Shown: positions 60,250 to 64,000 of the stretch, in pieces
How the letters are laid out: each line of letters opens with the position of its first letter
Numbering within the stretch: position 1 is the first letter of the stretch
Source: Arcuatula senhousia
Lineage: Eukaryota; Mollusca; Bivalvia; Mytilida; Mytilidae
Length of the DNA stretch: 64,000 bases
Assembly: GCA_963971305.1 (NCBI GenBank)
Contig: OZ020311.1
Location: 3,658,001 to 3,722,000, forward strand
Direction: 5' to 3'
Translations under genes and position numbers: made by a program
The notes under the pieces: model-generated
What the model saw: only the letters and a program-made list of their open reading frames with translations
Databases searched by the model: none
What the model was told of the DNA's origin: nothing

Positions 60250-61150
60250 TGTTCTGAAAAGGTTCAGAAATTGATTCTATTTATTGATGTTGTAACCTAA
60301 GGTACACTCTCAGTTCAAGTAAGGCCATGGTAAAGTCATCTAAGAAGGACCTGAAACTGATCTATCTTTGGAGTGGATCGAAAATCTCCATTGTAATGTA
60401 ATAGTGCAATCTCAGGTCGATTAAGTCCAGTTCTCTCTATTTATGTTTACTAAGAAAGGTTGTAATTTGAACCAATAAAAAGGAATATAGTGTCCCATGC
60501 TAAGTTATGTGACATCCTATGATTTTGTAGGATATACCTGTAAGTCATGTTAACAATATTAATTCAGAGAAATCTACCCCCACCTTTCTCTTATCAGATA
60601 GACCATGTACTTGATGTTACTTTAAGATCAGATAAATAATGTACCATTTCTTTAATATGAGAATTTAAATGATTTAAATGTAAACAATCTATAGAGGATG
60701 CAAATGATTGAGTTTTTTGAGCTTTGATGCATCTGTAAGGTGGATGAATAGTTTATGATGGTTAGGAGAGGGCATATCAAGGTTAAAGGGTGCTGTAGAC
60801 ACTAGGAGATGTAGTAATTTATGCCATTGTACTAATAGCTCACTGGAGGGGAATTATCATCATTATATTTTATAATAAAATATATCTCTGAGAACTGGAT
60901 CAACTGAATCAGACATGTGCTAATGATAATCATGACGTTTTGTACCTTTCCAAGTAACAATTGACCTTGAAAATAATGTGCAATAATGCATATTAAAAAA
61001 CTATATTTATTCTTTTAATGATATATATGATATAGGGTAATATACTTGGATTATGCTACATGTATATGCAAAATATCAAACTTCTGTGAGAAAACTGAAT
61101 CTATGTTTACTGTGTAAAATCTAAGCATTGGGTAAACAGGAAGTACAGCT
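60250..61150. other. No gene recognised
   Basis: AT-rich DNA with scattered short open frames. No motif, array or inverted repeat was seen. Confidence 0.4.
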
Positions 61151-61153
61151 TTG

Positions 61154-61729
61154 TCGGGTATTTATACGCATCGTGTATTTATACGCACATGGTAATTTGT
61201 AAACACAGACATGAGATCGTTTTCATTTCTTTTTCTTAGAATGAAGAAAAGTAATAAAAAATGAGATTTTGTTTTTGTTTTGAAGCAATATTTCTTAATT
61301 TTGAATGATATTGGTACTTTTATATAGTTTACATTACTTCTGCTTTGACAAAGTACCACCTTGTCGGTAAAATTAAAATTTTTCCAAGCACACTTTTTTG
61401 AAACAGCCTATATTTTGACATGTTTTCCAGAAATGACCAAAGGTCAATACAAAGTGTGCCATGACTTCATTTGCATAAAGGGGGATAAACTGTGATGACC
61501 TAATTTTTGACTGCGTACAAAAAGCCGACATTTTTATGTTGATAAAAAAGTTGGGTGCTCCTGTTCAGTACCATTTATTAGAGCTTTATGTTATGTAATT
61601 CAAAAAATGAAAATTATGCAAAATAGAGGAAACATTCAGCTATTTGGTAGTGAACTTTTATTAAAAAATGATTGTTGTTAAAGAAGTTTTTGGCAATTAT
61701 AACCCTAAGGTGCGTATAAAAGGCCGACA
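61154..61729. mobile_element. Possible MITE with TGTCGG...TTTATACGCA ends
   Basis: TGTCGGGTATTTATACGCA at left and TGCGTATAAAAGGCCGACA at right are inverted with about three mismatches. A third related word (TGCGTACAAAAAGCCGACA) is internal at 61513. Confidence 0.45.
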
Positions 61730-62079
61730 GCATTGTAGTTGATCTAGGAACATTAAATCGCTATACACCATATGATACTATAGGGAAATGCTATATGCAA
61801 ACTATCAGACTTGTATCTATTGTTCCTGAAAAAACTGTGACGAAAATCATTTTTTATACCGGTACAAATGGACGGACGAACAAGGGTCAAACAGTATACC
61901 TCTTCTTCGAAGCGGACGTATGACAAAATATCCATAGCCCCACCCCATAAAAATAAAATGTTTGCTCTCTTCTGTGTGCATGCAAAGAAATATTTCAACA
62001 CGTTCAATGAACTAAAATTAACTAGTATTTAAAAAAAACTCATGCGCGGATCCTAGGAAAGGCGTACCGGGCGTACGCC

Positions 62080-62107
62080 CGCCCCCCCCCCCCCCCCCCC
62101 CCCCCCC
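62080..62107 (+). repeat. Poly-C run
   Basis: About 27 consecutive C bases after CGTACGCCCG. Length is unreliable in any read set. It lies inside a repeat with GCGGATCCTAGG and TCCTGGAACCGCCCC ends. Confidence 0.8.
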
Positions 62108-62339
62108 GAAAACTGACAAAATCATGTTTTTGTATAAAATAAATGTCAATTTATCACAAATTTTCCACAAATACATCTTACACTCCCTATCCTAAAATCC
62201 TGGAACCGCCCCTGAAACTTGTGTGAACTACTGTGTTTGAAAATACTTTACCTGAATGAAATAAATTTGTATATCTGTATGATTTGAAGTGAAAACAAAA
62301 TGTTCAACTTCACAATAATATCCAGTTAAGAAATAAAAA

Positions 62340-62810
62340 TTACAACAAAGTTCCAGACAATAAATTTTCAGAGGCGCTCTACCAAAATATTGAAAGATCT
62401 AAATATTATATCTAAATTATGAAGAGCATTGACCAAAAAATATCAAAATGGGACACCAAAATATGACTAAGATCAACCTATGTCAGATGTCTGGGATAGG
62501 AAGAAACTTTAGACGGATTCGAAATTTAAACGGGTAATTTAAAGCTTTGATGTATTCGTCAACACAAAAGTGTTGATACCGGAGCGGATTAACCTCGGGG
62601 AATTCAAAACTCCACCAGCAGAGCTAACCGTCACGGAAGTTAGAAATAAAATTACAAACAAAGTTCTAGACAATAAATTTTGCTACGCCCGACGCGCGTT
62701 TCGTTATATAATTGAAGACTCATCAGATGCGCTCTACCAAAATATTGAAAAATCCAAACATTATATCCAAATCATGAAAAGAAATGATGTGTATAGGGAT
62801 GGATTAAGCA
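62340..62810 (+). repeat. Duplicated segment, one copy with a GACGCGCGTTTCG insert
   Basis: ACAAAGTTCCAGACAATAAA TTTT ... GCGCTCTACCAAAATATTGA occurs at 62343-62430 and 62650-62755. The second copy has about 45 extra bases containing CCCGACGCGCGTTTCG and GAAGACTCATCAGA. Confidence 0.65.
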
Positions 62811-62989
62811 TTTCAGGTTGAGGGGTTAATTATATATTTCATTTGTTTGGTGGGTTGGTGCCAAAATTTCGCTGAGCTGCGGGATGCGCGAATTATTCTA
62901 ATTGCTTCCAGGTGTATTTTGTTGTATCTATAAGAGTTTCCTTTTCTTTTTGGACACCTGTAATACAATTCTTTGATATATAACTTGCT

Positions 62990-63074
62990 ACTCGAGTGCA
63001 TCGTCGGAAACCCACGGGTGCTTACGTCCTACCTCCTCCATAAGCACCCGTGTGTTTCCGATGATGCTCGAGTG
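62990..63074. repeat. Strong hairpin with about 33-bp stem
   Basis: CTCGAGTGCATCGTCGGAAA then CCCACGGGTGCTTA is mirrored by TAAGCACCCGTGTG then TTTCCGATGATGCTCGAG, with an 18-nt loop and few mismatches. Confidence 0.85.
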
Positions 63075-63384
63075 TTTTACTTGCATTCATGAAAAGCGAC
63101 TTATATTTTAAATCTACTATCACCGGACCGAATCACCGGCATGAGTTTTCTTAACCATGCTCTCACCGGACCACAAATGTATTAAAATATTAATTACAAA
63201 ACTACTAATCAACATTCATTTAAAAATATTATGTGTATCATTTTTAAATATAACAATAAATCAAAATTTATATTGAAAATATTGAATAAAGGTAATAACA
63301 AAACTACCGAACTTGAATGATCAATCTCATAGTCCAGAGAAAATGACAAAAACGAATCAGTCACACCGGAGAACTGGTGGATCG

Positions 63385-63520
63385 CAATGGTCCTGACTTG
63401 GTACAGGCATTTCAAACGAAATGGTGGGTTAAACCAGGTTTTATGGCGCCAAACCTCCCTCTTCCATTGCGATCTTAGGATCCGGTAATGACCATAGAAC
63501 ACAACATAGTTGTGAGACAC
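63385..63520 (-). repeat. Dispersed repeat family F, copy 3 (inverted)
   Basis: CGCAATGGTCCTGACTTGGT ACAGGCATTTCAAACGAAAT then GGTTTTATGGCGCC. Least decayed of the three copies. Confidence 0.75.
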
Positions 63521-63568
63521 AATAGGGATATTGAGGTGATCATCTCAGTACAGCACACCAGTCAAACA

Positions 63569-63793
63569 CTAATTAAAACAATTAACTATCATATCTTTTA
63601 ACTCAATTTTGAACTTTTCTACTAGTGGCTGATAACGAAGAAAGAATTTTTTTAGTGATCGTATGAGACGTATTTTCTTATAGCCCTGCTTCAAAAGTCG
63701 GTCACGTAGAAATCGGTGTCTGATCAAAAAATCTGTGAAATGTGTGCAAGCTCTGGCATATCGAAGTGATATTGAATTAAGCACATCAAGATC
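63569..63793 (-). pseudogene. Reverse-transcriptase C-terminal remnant of a retroelement
   Basis: The open frame reads DLDVLNSISLRYARACTHFT, then a basic stretch including LLKQGYKKIRLIRSLKKFF and RYQPLVEKFK. It resembles the C-terminal tail (LLxQGY...LxxxFxKFxxRYxDLV) found after the RT domain in retroelement proteins of marine invertebrates. That is recollection only. An in-frame stop lies three codons upstream and no catalytic RT motif is seen, so it is a fragment. Confidence 0.45.
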
Positions 63794-64000
63794 TTCATTT
63801 CATGTAATTAGGTCATTGCCATAGGACCATTTCTTTTAGGAGTTATGACCCTTAAAGTGCCTAAATTTACCATTTTTCATTACTTTTCTCCTGCTATCAA
63901 AGACTTTCTTACACCATTAGAGCAAATGCATAAACTTGGCAAACTATTTACTGCAATTATATCTTACAGATTTTTGATTTGTCAAAAAACATGGCCGTCA

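Noticed and set aside
62570..62821. 83-residue open frame with regular sequence
   Set aside because: It lies within a duplicated repeat segment, and the first copy lacks 45 bp and the frame. Could be a relic, but nothing supports a gene.

Overview
The window looks like an AT-rich, intron-containing animal genome. The density of bivalve-type dispersed repeats (arrays ending in GGAC-rich tracts, a mollusc-type SINE tail, several MITE families) suggests a marine bivalve, probably a mytilid mussel. That assignment is inference from repeat style and gene structure; no species marker is present.

The main host gene is a class I unconventional myosin (MYO1A/MYO1B-like) on the minus strand. Eight coding exons can be joined in frame between 30018 and 13346. 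They encode the first 220 residues of the motor domain, including the P-loop and switch I; the rest lies beyond the left edge. Two autonomous DNA transposons sit in its introns. (1) A 7.1-kb ISL2EU-type element (14019-21093) has 27-bp terminal inverted repeats and an AT target duplication. It carries two convergent intact-looking genes: a SAP/SWIM/YqaJ-type nuclease on the plus strand and a THAP-domain DDE transposase on the minus strand. It appears to have landed inside a tRNA-derived SINE. (2) A 12.7-kb element (about 605-13330) has near-perfect 148-bp terminal inverted repeats. It encodes a spliced IS630-Tc1-mariner transposase with a very long second-D-to-E spacing and a C-terminal PHD-like finger. 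Its right end is about 15-20 bp from a myosin 5' splice site.

From 30 kb to 64 kb the window is mostly dispersed and tandem repeats: GGAC-tailed elements, a 102-bp satellite (35.95-36.89 kb), a GTCTCGCC-bounded family with internal 174-bp and 183-bp arrays, several MITEs and foldback palindromes, and nested insertions. The only convincing host coding sequence there is one plus-strand exon of translation initiation factor eIF5B (51917-52135), with its G1 motif intact and no neighbouring exon seen. A decayed reverse-transcriptase C-terminal fragment lies near the right edge (63569-63793, minus).

Exon joins come from reading splice signals and reading frames by eye. Repeat boundaries are approximate to a few bases unless stated otherwise.
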